Numbered from the stretch's first letter, positions 23,863 through 36,340 are shown. The stretch: 64,000 bases of DNA from Sipunculus nudus (GCA_026874595.1 CM049313.1:45662659-45726658), one strand, 5' to 3'. The notes: generated by a model from the sequence alone, not told the origin. A program made the numbers and translations.

Positions 23863-24635
23863 GAAAGATCACCATACTCAAGAAGAAAGTATTTTTTGGA
23901 CTCTGCTGGACCTTGCAGTGTGCTTGTACCAGTCTTTTCTAGTCAATGTGTTGAGCTTTAGTGGGTTGACAATCAACATCCCCTGCTGCCTGTTTGGATG
24001 CTTCAAAAAAATTATATATCTATACATCTGTTTTAGACAAGTCCATTATCCATAGCTGTCATTATAAAAAAAAAATATAATGATATCAATATTATGTCAT
24101 AAGTTAAGTCTTCTGGATTTCAGGATTTTATATATATATAAGGCCCGGGTGATGGGGTTAAACAATCCTCATCCCACAAATTTAAACTAAAAAGGGCAAA
24201 GGGGTAAAGGATATTTACAGTTATCACACCTTTTATACTGGTATACTTGAGTCAGTGACCATGGAAAACCAGCCATGAGTTTTAAATTGTCTTTTAATAA
24301 ATTGTTATGAGACACTTTGCAACTGTTTATGGATCCCCTTACCTTTGTGTGCCCATTCGTGATTAGACCCATTTTTCTCCAATTCATTCAGAGCCCTGAT
24401 CTTTTTAACAGCTACTAAAGACTGACATCAAAGGCCACTGATAAAACAGGACAGCCAGCACCTCCACTATACCCATGCAGAATCGGAGTGTCAAACTACT
24501 TAACTTAAATTAAGTTTAAAAATCTATATTCAAATAAATTTTAGGTCCTATGATAAATACATATTACCCTCTGTTATATCTGCTATGTATGAATATGCAT
24601 TTGGTGTTGGTTTGAAGATTTTAAAATTTAAAGTA
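23863..24635. other. AT-rich DNA, no gene seen
   Basis: No element ends or meaningful frames seen. A short (AT)n run lies near 24,130. The minus-strand frame at 24,187-24,387 is unrecognisable. Confidence 0.5.
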
Positions 24636-26410
24636 AAGGGGTGAACCCACCAAAGCCGACACGCATCCAGACATGTCTCTCAACACGCTTTACGACACAG
24701 ATGATGTCCAGTGTTTCGCGATGTCCGCCTGTGTCGTGGCAGTGGACCAGCTCACACGACACATCGTGGAGAAGTACACGACACAAGAAGCATGTCGGCT
24801 TTGCATGGCAGGCCTTGCGACATGATCTAACATGTTCGATTTGTCATGTGATGAAAACGCGTGTCGGGTTGCGTTGGTTTCTTCTCGACACAACTCGACA
24901 CGGATGGTGCAGTGGAACTGGACGTGCGACGCACTTTTCACAGCACATACCAACACGCAGCACTAGGTACAGTGAGTGGGTCAATGTCAAGGTCAGTCAG
25001 GTGACAATTTTCTGTTGTCTTGCATCGGTCCTGCCGAGGACTGGGTATCGGTCTGCCTATTTAGGTACTTTAAAACAAAACACAAACCTAAGCAAAACCG
25101 CAGGGGCTGCTCTTCCTCTTTAGGGTGGATATAATCTCATACCACGGGATGAGCCAAGTTTGTCGTTTGATAGAAGGGTTGAAATATGTAATATGTGGAG
25201 TACAAACTTTTCCAGACCTGTTGCCTTAACCTCATTTACTGGATAGACTACTGAAAATTAAAACAACGATCTTGTTTAAGCCCTTTGCACTCCCCCTTTT
25301 CCACCATTAATTTATATTGGGTCTGGAAAATCATACGCTTTTTCCATGTCATGATAGTATACAGTTACTGAACCCCTCCCTCAAGGCATTGATCATTCAA
25401 AGAATATTAGTTAAACGGAGCTTTGGCCGGTATATAAGCACCTGCAGAAATTGTTGCGCTAACACTTGATTCGAGTAAAGGTAAAATGGTGAAATTAGAA
25501 ACCCATATACATGCCCTACTGTGATCACAAAATTAAAAAATAAATGTTTAATTGCATGGTAGCAACATTTAATATATAAAGTATCAATGTCATTGACGTC
25601 AGAAATCATGGGCCTCCTTGGGGGGGGGGGGGGGGGGCGGGCGGCAGCATGTCCCCCTCCTTTTTTAGGGAAATGGACAAAGTATAACAGGGACAAAGTT
25701 TCATGTGTCCCCTTCTCTTTTTAGGGGAATAAAATGCGTACTTTTGTACTTAATGATTTCGAGATCATATTTTCAGTTTTTTCTTGTTTCTTAATATTTA
25801 TATCAATTCTCTTTCAATTGCGCATCTCATAACAAGAAATTTAGGATACCGTGAATGTTCAAACAAATAATGAAAACTAAGCAAAAATAAATTTTATTCT
25901 CAAATTATACATACTGTATTATGTGTTGGAAAATGATATTTAGAAAGTTTTTATATTCTTGCTGGTGGCTATACTGTCCTCATTATCATGAACAGGGCTT
26001 TTGCCTAAACTCTGGTGGATTGCCCCCCTCATATTTCCTGAAAATCAGGGCTCATGTGAGTATCGCTCAAACGCGCCCGATTGTCATCGGAGTCTTTGTC
26101 TTGTTTAAGTCTTAAAATTCAAAATATAAAATATAAAGTGGCTATAGCTTTATTGCTAAACACTTGCAACAGATAATCTAAAAAGGTCAACTTCCGGCCA
26201 ACAAGCGATAATCTCCGTGTCATGAACCCCAATGTGTGTCGCGGGTGTGTCGATCAATTGGTTTGTTATTTTGGCTGCACGACACACTTCACAACACGCT
26301 AGGTGACACAAACCGACACAACCAAGTGTCGGTGTGTGTCGCCTGATTTCTGTGTCGGCCTGCGTCGCGCTGTGTCGAGATGCGTGTCGGCCTTGGTGGG
26401 TTCACCCCTT
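24636..26410. mobile_element. TIR DNA transposon with CGACAC-rich ends, about 1.78 kb
   Basis: The left end begins AAGGGGTGAACCCACCAAAG and the right end, opposite strand, AAGGGGTGAACCCACCAAGG. The match runs about 31 bases with one difference and ends GCCGACACGCATC. TA flanks both ends (24,634-24,635; 26,411-26,412). The outer 330 bp on the left and about 200 bp on the right are crowded with CGACAC / GTGTCG in both orientations, far richer in GC and CpG than the surroundings; this suits dense subterminal transposase sites. The open frame of 160 codons at 24,641-25,123 and its antisense partner fall in this low-complexity end and look like by-products. An inner G18 run lies at 25,620-25,637. 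No transposase was recognised, so it is non-autonomous; I cannot name the superfamily beyond TA-inserting. Confidence 0.85.
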
Positions 26411-26518
26411 TAGAGTTCAATTTTGACAAAGCATGCAATATACCTCACCTCTTCCAACAAGTGTGCATTTACTGAACAATAACATCATAATAAAATAAAT
26501 GCAAATATCTCCATTTTT

Positions 26519-27936
26519 GTATCAACCAAAACGAAGTTTTGCGGATACTATGTTTTTGACCAGGTTCCGCCGCCGCCACGTTCGTTTCCGGAGAACTCCT
26601 CTGAGACTACTGGACGGATTTTTCTGAAAAACTTACACAAATTATCGGGTCACATGTGAACTGGTGCCTAACCAAGTGACCTTGACCTCTGACCTTCCCT
26701 CTCTGCCCAGCGTCCGTTTGTGCGTCTGTTTCCACACATAAACCCACATATCTTGGGAACCGTTTGACCGATCGGGAAAAAAATTTTACACAATTGTAGC
26801 CCTGGGATAGCTTTATAACATACACAAAAAAGGTGGCGCCACCTGCAACTATGTTTGCACATTGTCCATCTGTTCATCTGCCTTGGGTTAAAATCACTCA
26901 TATCTCTGCAGTGGTTTGACTAATTCACCTAAAATTTGGCATGCGTATACATCCTTGATAGCTTTCTTGATTTTATGACAGGTGGCGCCACCTACATTCA
27001 TGTTAACGCTGCAGACATTAAAGCTCATATCTGGGGAACTGTTTGACCGAACAGGAAAAAAATTTTACACAAATGTAGCCCTTGGATAGCTTTATAACAT
27101 ACATAAAAATGGTGGCGCCACCTGCAGCCATTTTTGCACAGCGTCCATCTGTTTGTCTGCCTTAGGATAAAATCACTCATATCTCTGCAGTGGTTTGACT
27201 AATTCACCTGAAATTTGGCATGCGTATACATCCTTGATAACTTTCTTGATTTTATGACAGGTGGTGCCACCTACCTTCATGTTAACGCTGCAGACCTCCA
27301 AGCTCATATCTGGGGAACCGTTTGACCGATCAGGAAAATTTTTTTACAAAAATGTAGCCCTTGGATAGCTTTATAACATACGCAAAAATGGTGGTGCCAC
27401 CTGCAGCCATGTTCGCACAGCGTCCATCTGTTTGTATGCCTTGGGTTAAAATCACTCATATCTCTGCAGTGGTTTGACTAAAATACCTGAAATAGACATG
27501 CGTATACATCCCGCATAGCTTTCTTGATTTTATGACAGGTGGCGCCACCTACATTCATGTTCACGCTGCAGACATTAATGCTTATATCTCCGGACTCGTT
27601 TGACCAATCAGGAAAAAAAATTTACACAAATGTAGCCCTTGCATATCTTTATAACATACACAAAAATGATGGTGCCACCTGCAGCCATTTTTGCACAACG
27701 TCCATCTGTTTGTCTGCTGTGGGAAAAAATCACTCATATCTCTGTAGTGGTTTAATTGACTTTTCCACATGAAATTTTGCATGTGTATACATCTTGGATA
27801 CTTTCTCATTCAAATAACCTACAATCAAGTTTATGTGATGTGTTTCCCCTTGCCACTCAATCCATGCCTCACTTCACCCGTCCTTCTCTGATTTTAACGG
27901 ATACACGTAGTCACTTGTCGACTACCCGTATTCTAG
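26519..27936 (+). mobile_element. HLE-3, copy 1 (Helentron-like, palindrome array)
   Basis: The 5' end keeps the hairpin CAAAACGAAGTTTTG followed by CGGATACTATG. A first unit has CTCCTCTGAGACTACTGGAC and GTGACCTTGACCTCTGACCTT. The core carries seven palindrome boxes at 26,832, 26,981, 27,111, 27,260, 27,389, 27,539 and 27,669, with spacing alternating 149/130/149/129/150/130. They therefore form composite units of about 280 bp holding two different halves, one reading ACCTGCA after the palindrome and one ACCTACATT. The 3' part has GGATACACGTAG, hairpin GTAGTC...GACTAC (7-nt loop), then TTCTAG followed by T. Host T-rich sequence lies at both ends. The several overlapping short frames here are translations of the array. 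Non-autonomous. Confidence 0.83.
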
Positions 27937-28630
27937 TTTTTTACATTTTCCACTTTCTTTCTTCCTAAATTTTGAAAAATAAAAACTTTAGTGATTGAAC
28001 AAATGATTGAATATTAACTACTTTATAGTTTGGGATATAGGAGAAAGGGTGTTTCCCATGTTTCTGTTATATTTAAATAATTTTCATTGATTGTTCCAGG
28101 GAAATTAACAAATCCCCCTCCTCCCCTTCCCCAACTTCTTTATATATTTGTAGGCTATGATGCAAGTATGTATTATTCTTTAAGTGTTCCTTGTATTTTC
28201 CTTGACGTTGCATAAAGATTAGTTTTGTAATTTGTCTATGAATACTTTAGATTTAAGGTCTTAATTTAATATATTTTGTCATTCAAGTACTGTTTAATTA
28301 GATATAAGCCTGTCGATAGCATGTGAATCCTCTGTATTTTATGGTCATAATATAGATTTTCCCTTATCAATAAATTTCTTAAATTTAAATTTTGTCCCCG
28401 TGTTGTTAAATTGAATAATTTCCCATATATTTCCTTTTCAATCAATATATTTAAAAGAACATTAGAAAATACTTTAGGCAGTACATCCAGAGACTTGTAT
28501 TTCCTATATTTTCCTGTGAATAAATAAAACTCCTGTAATTTATTTCCTACACTTTACTGCTTTTAAGACCACAATTTCTAATATTTTCCTATATTTTTCA
28601 CTGTACAGTTGCTAATATATTAGTTATTAT
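27937..28630. other. AT-rich DNA between two HLE-3 copies
   Basis: No gene. There is a CT-rich tract (CCCCCTCCTCCCCTTCCCC, near 28,113) and diverged repeats of a TTTCCTATATTTTCCTGTGA type phrase around 28,420-28,600. Nothing else was recognised. Confidence 0.5.
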
Positions 28631-30068
28631 TGTACCTGCCAAAACGTAGTTTTACGGATACTATGTTTTTGACTGGTTTTTTGCTGCCGCCACTGTATTT
28701 TTTTCCGAAGAACTCCTCTGAGACTACTGGACTGATTTTTCCCAAACTTACACAAATTATCGGGTCACATCAGACCTGGTGTCTAACCAATTGGTGTTGA
28801 CCTTTCTTCTCTGCCCAGTGTCAATTTGTGCATCTGTTTTCACACATAAACCCACATATCTTGGGAACCGTTTGACCGATCAGGAAAAAAATTTGTACAA
28901 ATGTAGCCCTTGGACAGCTGAACACAAAAAATGGTGGCACAACCTGCAACCATGTTTGCACAGTGTTCATCTGTTCGTCTGCCTTGGGTTAAAATCACTC
29001 ATATCTCTGCAGTGGTTTGACTAATTCATCTGAAATTTGGCATGCGTATACATCCTGGATAGCTTTCTTGATTTTATGACAGTGGTGCCACCTACGTTCA
29101 TGTTCACACTGCAGACATCCATGCTTATATCTCCCGACTGGTTTGACGTATCTTCCTGAAAATTTGCATGTGTATAGATCTCACATAGCTCTTTATTATA
29201 TGCAAACTGGTGGCGCCACCTGCAATCATTATTGCACAGCGTCCATCTGTTTGTCTTCCGTGGGACAAAATCACTCATATCTCAGCAGTGGTTTGACATA
29301 TCTGCTTAGAATTTTGCAAGTTTATACATCCTTGACAACTTTCTTAATTTTATGACAGGTGGCGCCACCTACATTCTAGTTTACGCTTCAGACATTCAAG
29401 CTCATATCTTGGGAACCAAGTGGGCTGATTGGGCCAAAATTTTGCATATGTATAGATCTTACACAGCTCTTTATTATACGCAAAACTGGTGGCACCACCT
29501 GCAAACATTTTTGGACAGCATCAGTCTGTTTTTTTCGCTGTGGGCTTAAATCACTCATATCTCAGTAGTGGTTTGACTTATCTGCCTAAAATTTTGTGTG
29601 TTTATACATTCTGGATCGCTTTCTCGATTTTTTTGGCAGGTGGTGCCACCTACACTTATGTTAATGCTGCAGACATTCAGTCTTATATCTCAGGACTGGT
29701 TTGACATATCCCCCTGAAAGTTTGCATGTGTATAGATCTCTAATAGCTCTTAATCATATACAAAATTGGTGGCACCACCTGCCACCAAATTTGCACATGT
29801 CCTTCTGTTTGTCTGCTGTGGGATATCTCAGTAGTAGTGGTTTGACTTATCCGCCTAAAATTTTGCATATGTATACAACTTGGACACCTTTCTGGATTTT
29901 GTGGTAGGTAGCGCAAACTACATACACATTTTGGCTGCAGACATCCATGTTAATATGCAACACACTTCACCCTATTTCCTCTTGCCACTCAATCCATCCC
30001 TCACTTCACACTTTCCACTCTGATTTTGGCAGATACACGTAGTTGCTTGTCCACCACCTGTATTCTAG
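28631..30068 (+). mobile_element. HLE-3, copy 2 (Helentron-like, same orientation)
   Basis: The 5' end, ACCTGCCAAAACGTAGTTTT then ACGGATACTATG, matches copy 1. Palindrome boxes or their decay forms at about 29,081, 29,209, 29,359, 29,488, 29,639 and 29,768 keep the same alternation (128/150/129/151/129). Only two are still perfect (29,209 and 29,359); the others read GGTGGCACC or GGTGGTGCC at the centre. The 3' end has TTTTGGCAGATACACGTAG, a hairpin decayed relative to copy 1, and TTCTAG followed by TC. This copy looks older than copy 1. Confidence 0.8.
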
Positions 30069-30265
30069 TCGAATTATCTTTCTTATATAGATCTGTTATT
30101 ATTGAAAATATTTAGCTCTTATGACAAACTGTGCATCAAAAGGTTTTAGTCATACAAATACAGCCGCCCAAACCAGTTAAACAGAGCTTTAGACATTATT
30201 GGGGGAAATGTTGATCAAAGTATGTAACCATAAACAAAACATGTTTGTGTAGTGAAAAACACATA

Positions 30266-31998
30266 CACCAGAACCTGCCGTGAGGGGACACAGGGATGTG
30301 CGGACACCTTCGATGTATGGACACTATACCAATATCCCGACCCACTTCCCATTACAATTGACCTGTCATGAGTGGACACCTGCTAAACGCAGACAGGGAC
30401 AGTCCTGTTTGGCCCATAATCCTGTCATGATCGGACACCCAAGTCCGATATATCAGCAGCCACCAGTAATGCTATGGGCGTGTACCAGCTGAGCAGCTCT
30501 GCAGAATGCTTCGTGCACGCGGTGAACGGCTGGCATATAGATTCATTCATAGATATTATGTAAACTGCGGGAATTCTGTATCACATGACTGACTCAACCA
30601 ATGAGCATCAACATTAGTTGACCCGAGTCTTTTTCTGTCATAAAAGCATGGCCTAGGAATGGTTTGCACCTGCAAACTCGCAGCACTATTTCAAGGTCGC
30701 AAAAGTAATGACGATAGCATATTTGATAATTGTCACTCTAACTGTTGCAAAAAACTACGTCAAAATGTTGCTAAACAAGAACATTTTGGCCTGCGCAATA
30801 ATCCAAATATGATAACGGGCACACCTGCATGTGACAGCAGCCGAACGCTCCCGAATACCCCGGTGTTTCCTCCATATTGAAGTCCCCCTCATTTGAGGCC
30901 CAGGCATGCCAATGTAAATCTGAGAAAATCATCACTGAATTTGAGGCATCCGGTCATAATCTCATTGTCAAGATAAAAATTTCATGTTTAAAAATTATTT
31001 CCGTCCCAATATTGAGGTAAAGGTCGATGTATTTGATTTGATATCAGCGGACAAAATCACCATACATAGTTCAAATTTGATTGTGAGTAGTACCGGCTCA
31101 CGACAGCTACAAAAGGCCACCGAACGCTCCCAATCACCCCAGCGTTTCCGCCATACTGAATGTCCACCTGATGATAAGCCGAGTCACAGCAATGTTAATC
31201 TGACGAAATCATTGCTAAATTTAAGGCATCCAGTCATAATTTTAATGTTTGGATAATATTCTGATGTGGAACATTGATATCGATCCAATATTGAGTTTGA
31301 GGTATCTGGATTTGAATGATTTCCCGTGGACTGTACACAAGGGACCTATGAGATATAACTGATTTCGACAAACATAAATTTACTCTTCAGCGCCGTTGAT
31401 AGAACATTGCATAAATTTAATTGTTCATTAAAAACTGAAATTAATGTAATATCTCTATCACACCCTTATCTTTCATTCCAAATATTCTCCTGGCATGCAA
31501 GTTAATTTGGCAAGACTAGAGGTTTGTGAGATGACTTATATTTATTTAATCAGAAACAAATATTTAATTATTCAGAAACAATATGTGATTAAGAAATATT
31601 ATAGATATATTAAATTGAATAAAAATTTGTTTTTGAATTTATTTTAGTAGAAAGTCACTATTTCTATAAAATTGTTCTCATGGTCCACCATTATTTAATT
31701 TTGTATTCATAAATGAACCTGATCTTAAAAGACTTTTAATCATGACATAAAAAAATTTGCATTCCTTTGTTAGATGTCCATATATAAATATTTTTTCACA
31801 TATTATTGGTATAAAAAAAAAACATTTTTTTATATACTTATAGGTATGTGATTCTTCTGTTTTAATTGTTGAATGAATCTCCATACAGAAATAATTATTC
31901 CCACCCGCATCTGTCCCTACCTCTCATGAAGGGACACCTGCAATTTAGGGACACTTAACAGATATCCCACAGGTGTCCCCTCATGAGAGGTTCTGCTG
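30266..31998. mobile_element. pogo/Tigger-like TIR element, about 1.73 kb, with internal duplication
   Basis: The left end begins CACCAGAACCTGCCGTGAGG and the right end, opposite strand, CAGCAGAACCTCTCATGAGG; both then read GGACAC. TA borders both ends (30,264-30,265; 31,999-32,000). GGACAC recurs near the left end (30,287, 30,302, 30,318, 30,375, 30,433) and near the right end. The interior (30,680-31,330) holds two diverged tandem units about 279 bp apart, marked by CGAACGCTCCC at 30,842 and 31,121, CATCCGGTCATAAT / CATCCAGTCATAAT, and CCAATATTGAG. Frames at 30,659-30,880 and 30,984-31,256 cover these units; they do not look like a transposase, and I do not recognise them. General resemblance of the CAGNAGAACCTC ends to Tigger elements supports the assignment. 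Confidence 0.8.
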
Positions 31999-32000
31999 TA

Positions 32001-33586
32001 TATAATTCTCAGATATGGGTTGCAGAAAATGCCTGTAAACTCCTATATTTTTGTCTCAAGTGCTACTATAAAATTCATTTATTTCTTCAAGAACCTGATA
32101 AAAGACCTGACGTGGGTTGGAATTGATATTTGGATCATGAACAACACCTACATGCAGTTGCCTATCAATAGACAGGGCACTTATGGCAACAAATACTAAC
32201 TGTTTAATTATTTCTGAGACTCTCCATTAACTCAAGTCAGATCTTCAGTGTTTCTATTATTTGGAAAAAACATGCATTTTGAAAGAAGTTGCAAAGCTGG
32301 AGATTAACTTTCATCATATATCATTATTCTTTGTGCAATGATATATTTTTTCTGAGAAATTACCAATTCTAAACACAAGAAATACTCATTCTGTGCAGCA
32401 TCTCCTTTTTCTCAAATATTAATAATGTTTTTGAAATTCATTAAGCCAGTCTGAATAAAGTTTTTTTGCCCAAGAAATACTACATGTAGCAAAATTTGGT
32501 TAAAACATGCAGTTGTCTGGCATGTCATTGAGACATGCAGTCATCTTGATGATGAGGAGTCTCTTTTGAATATATCGTTTATTTTACCTCACAAAAATAA
32601 TACTCATATTACTTAAATATCATTTGACTGATCCAAGTGAATCATCAAAATCTATTGCTTATTTATATAATTATAGTTCTTTGGCATTTGTTTACTTTCA
32701 TTGTTCTAAGCGCCAGATCGGCCCTCTTACATATTGACCAGATCACTTGCCTGCCAGAGTGCCTGAATATCTAACTCTGAGAAACACATTATAAGGCCCC
32801 ATGAGGATGCAAATATTTTCGTCATTTTTGACAACGCCTCATATCTTAAAAGTATTGTGTCCCTTCAAATAAACCGGCTAGACCTTTTAATAAGTTTTTT
32901 ATCTCTCCAACAACACCTACCATGTGTGTGAAATATTCCTTAATGACCCACTATATTCTTATATTGATCTGCATGTATGGGAGATTTCTGCCTGTGGTCT
33001 GCCTGCTGAGTGTATGCGGAGACACAGCTATAAAGCGTGGCCTGGTCTTGCAGGGGGTCCTCAATTTGGCTTGTGTCACAACTCAGAAGGAGGGCTTTTT
33101 GTCACAGCTACATTGTTCTCAGAAGAAGGTGTGTTTCAATAGCGCAGTCATTAGAGCTGCTAATTAAACCTTTCAATTATGCATTGAACTTAGATGTTCC
33201 CAGTTCAGAGAAAATTTATTAGCAATCATTAGTGATCAGTATTTAGAAATAATTAACAGTTTATTATATTAATTATCAACTTTCTTTGTGTTTATTGGCT
33301 TTATCTGAGAATTTTATATACATTATCAAGCATTATTGGCTATCATGGGTGTAAATCAGTTCATTTGGGCATAATAAGTGAGTAAAATTTAACTTATTGC
33401 AAAACATTCATGAAAAAATATTAACTCCTAGAAATACAATATTGATTTAAAGCAGAAAGCATCATATTTGTATCCAGCATGAACCAAAATGCTATCAATT
33501 CAGGATCACTTTTATTCAAACTGTCCTTGTATCAAGGCATTTCTGAATTAAATGGCTTGCTCAGATCTATTAATTTTCTCTGATAG
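32001..33586. other. AT-rich DNA, no gene seen
   Basis: Unique-looking. Three overlapping short plus frames at 32,922-33,222 share a locally GC-richer stretch (32,990-33,130) but match no family I know. No element ends were found. Confidence 0.5.
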
Positions 33587-33598
33587 AGCTACCTCCCT

Positions 33599-34023
33599 AG
33601 TATTTTTTTGTTTTTTTAATATATTTGGTGGAGGTAACCGCCTCTGTTATTTTTAATGCTAATTTAACTACATATATGTACATCTGCATTGTTCCATTAA
33701 TTCCAGTTTTGCACTACCCGACAGGGCAGTATCCCATGCTTCCTCTCATTTTATATCCTGGCGTCAACCAGGCCTAGTTACTACTGCACCTGACGGCCCT
33801 TGGTGCATAATCTTCCCCATTGCTGGGTCATACCACCGAGGAACCCCCAAAAGCCACACTGATTTGTGAGTGAAATATGGCCGTTGGGCACGGCCTTCCC
33901 ATTTAGCCTGCAAGTGCTCACCCTGGATGGGGGCCGACTGTGTAAAAAATCTCTTTCTTCGGCTTTGATTCGAACTCACTATCTCCCAGCACCGAATCCT
34001 TTGCACTACCCCTCAGCCACAGA
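33599..34023 (-). mobile_element. tRNA-derived SINE, about 425 bp
   Basis: On the minus strand the head reads like a tRNA: a box-A-like TGGCTGAGGGGT (plus coordinates 34,008-34,019) and, 30 nt on, a box B, GAGTTCGAATC (33,967-33,977), the split promoter of RNA polymerase III. A body with CGGCCCCCATCCAGGGTG and GGCCGTGCCCAACGGCC follows, much GC-richer than the flanks. The 3' end is an A-rich tail, seen here as ATTTTTTTGTTTTTTTA at 33,602-33,618. Target duplication: AGCTACCTCCCT (33,587-33,598) and AGCTGCCTCCCT (34,024-34,035), 11 of 12 bases equal. SINEs are copied by a LINE reverse transcriptase; none is present here. I cannot assign the central domain to a named SINE group. Confidence 0.82.
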
Positions 34024-34035
34024 AGCTGCCTCCCT

Positions 34036-35539
34036 TATTATCTGAATCTTGATTTGTAGCCATAGCTAATCAAAACACGCAAATAATCTGGAAGAGAACT
34101 GTGCAGCCAATCCAGGCAAATTATTCCCTGCAGTTCAGTTCTTCCCAGATTCTCCCATGAAATAGATCAAACTACAGGCATTTATACATTTGCTTTATTG
34201 ATAGATTAAATACTTCCTGTATCATTTCTGGTTAAATTAAAAAAAAAAATGGACCATATAATGATAACATCATTCATATCATATGATTTCACCTTAAAAG
34301 TCATTCTGTATTCCACAGATGCCTTTCAGCATGAACAGAGGACTTGTTAAAAAATAACTAGCCTTTGATAAAATATTTTTTATAGCATACTTCCTGTTGT
34401 TCATTTAGCAGCATATTCCATTTAATCAGCACAATGTTCATCCTTCAGTACACTAGTGTTCCTCTTGTCTGTCAATTAACAGTGCATATATGTTTTAAAT
34501 ATCCAGAGCAAAAGTGCTCTGCTTATGATAAAACATTTTAAAATATTTTGTTCAGATCTCATTGAAGTCTTTAACCATGTGTTTTGAACTGAATATTCCA
34601 GGAAATTACGTAAAAATAAATTTTCATTAATTAAATAAATGTATTGTAAAAATGTTACATTTTTCATGGCCAGTGTCTTGTAAATCTAAAGTAGAAATTT
34701 CTTCACTGAGAAATGCTTTTTCAAGTGGTTATTTAATTTTAATATAAGAAGACACTGGGCTTTAAATGTTAACTCCATGTGTCCTTGAAAAATAATTAAT
34801 CTGTTAATCATTTATTAGGGCAACAGACAACAGAGTTATGGATTACCGAAATTATTTTACCTCTCAGCTGTAAAATAGTTATCTGTTTAAGGGTTTAAAA
34901 CTGATGCATACGTTTTAGCCCAGCTGAGCTGAAGTGATGATCCTTTGTCTGTTGTACATTAACAGGACATCCTATGTTAAAATGGATTACATTCAGCTGA
35001 GTGCCTAGACCAATAGGTCATATTATTAATAGAACTTAATGAAGAAAAAGTAAACTAGAAATTTTTGTTGTTAATGGTTTAGGAATTATTATTCTACAAC
35101 TACCTGCAGCGGCCAGAGTGATGAAATGGGTTTTAGTATTATAATAAGTATACTCTTTTATTTCTTATTATCAGTGGTTTAACAAGCTGCATGGTTGCAT
35201 ATGTGTATATATATATTGTGTATATATATATATATATATATAAAATCCAGAATAATCAAGACTATCAATCCAGAATGTAATTACACATTATTATTACTCG
35301 AGACCTTTTCACATAATTTAAATATTCTATATAGTGCAGCTATTTTATTGAGTACTGTTTTTAATGTCAATGTGAATAGAAAAGCTTGTTCGTGTTTTGG
35401 AATGCAGATATTTTTTAAGACAGCTTTTTTGCATGAATTTAAACTTTTGACCTTTCCTGGACTCTCAGACTGAGAATGCTCACATTGTACTTAATTGGCA
35501 GACCAACATCATCCTGTGTATTCTTCTTGTTATGAAAAG
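34036..35539. other. AT-rich DNA with an HLE-2 5' remnant
   Basis: At 34,917 a TTTT tract is followed by AGCCCAGCTGAGCTGAAG, then CATTAACAGG: a damaged HLE-2 start without downstream core. An (AT)n run lies at 35,205-35,241. The open frame at 35,195-35,473 begins in that run and is not recognisable. No gene is called. Confidence 0.5.
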
Positions 35540-36058
35540 AATTGAGTGGGCCCACTTTATAAATGTGCCCAGTTTACAGAGGTATAAGTGGAAACCTACA
35601 TTGCTGCCACATACTTTGAAATATTGCTAGAAATGCTCTTGTGCTTAGAGTATGGGATTAACTTCTATTGGTTCCCCATCCTTTTTTCAAGAATTTTTTC
35701 ACAGTTTTATACATTCATATGGAATCTTACATTATGTATTGCCAATAACTAACAGTCAGAATTCATTATCTCTAGTCTATTTGACTGTAATTATTGATAG
35801 TTGAAATTTTTATAGTTAACAATTCCGAGTTATATATAATTGTCAATAGTTGCAAATGATCAAAAAGGGTTATAAAATTTAATAGCAAGATACTTCATCT
35901 GGGCAAATTGGAGAAGTGCCCACATTAGGTGTGGTAAAAGTGCCCACTTTAGAGAATATAGCAGTGCCCACAATAGCTTGACATAATATAGATAAGAAAA
36001 ACAGAACTGCCCAAAGTTGCCCACTTTAAAGAGGTGCCCACTAGGAAAGGTTTGACCG
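35540..36058. mobile_element. Partial pogo-like TIR element (one clear end)
   Basis: The right end, read on the opposite strand, is CGGTCAAACCTTTCCTAGTG, bordered by TA (36,059-36,060), and resembles the ends at 1,386 and 2,289. GTGCCCACTTTA-type motifs recur at 35,545, 35,567, 35,915, 35,939, 35,965, 36,009 and 36,035, like the subterminal motifs of the other TIR elements. I found no matching left end, so the element is truncated or its start is too diverged. Confidence 0.5.
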
Positions 36059-36340
36059 TATCTATATCTTTGTTGGGGGGGGGGGGGTGGGGTGGAGGGG
36101 GGAATACCAGTAAGCATGGCTACCTGATAACCTCTCCATTTAATTATATATATGTATATTAGACCCAATGGAATTAAGCCCGGCATTAACATTCATTAGC
36201 TTTGTCAGATTTGAAAACCAAATCTCTCATATCAATCAGGATTGCTTGATCCTGCATTTCACATCTCATAAAAACCTTTCTATATTGATCAAGGTCTCAG
36301 CAGTAAGTAATTATGAAACTCTGTATACTTATATGTAAAA

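Noticed and set aside
24641-25123. Longest open frame in the window (160 codons)
   Set aside because: It lies in the CGACAC-rich end of a TIR element, has an open antisense partner, is rich in T, S, R and H from the repeated hexamer, and resembles no protein.
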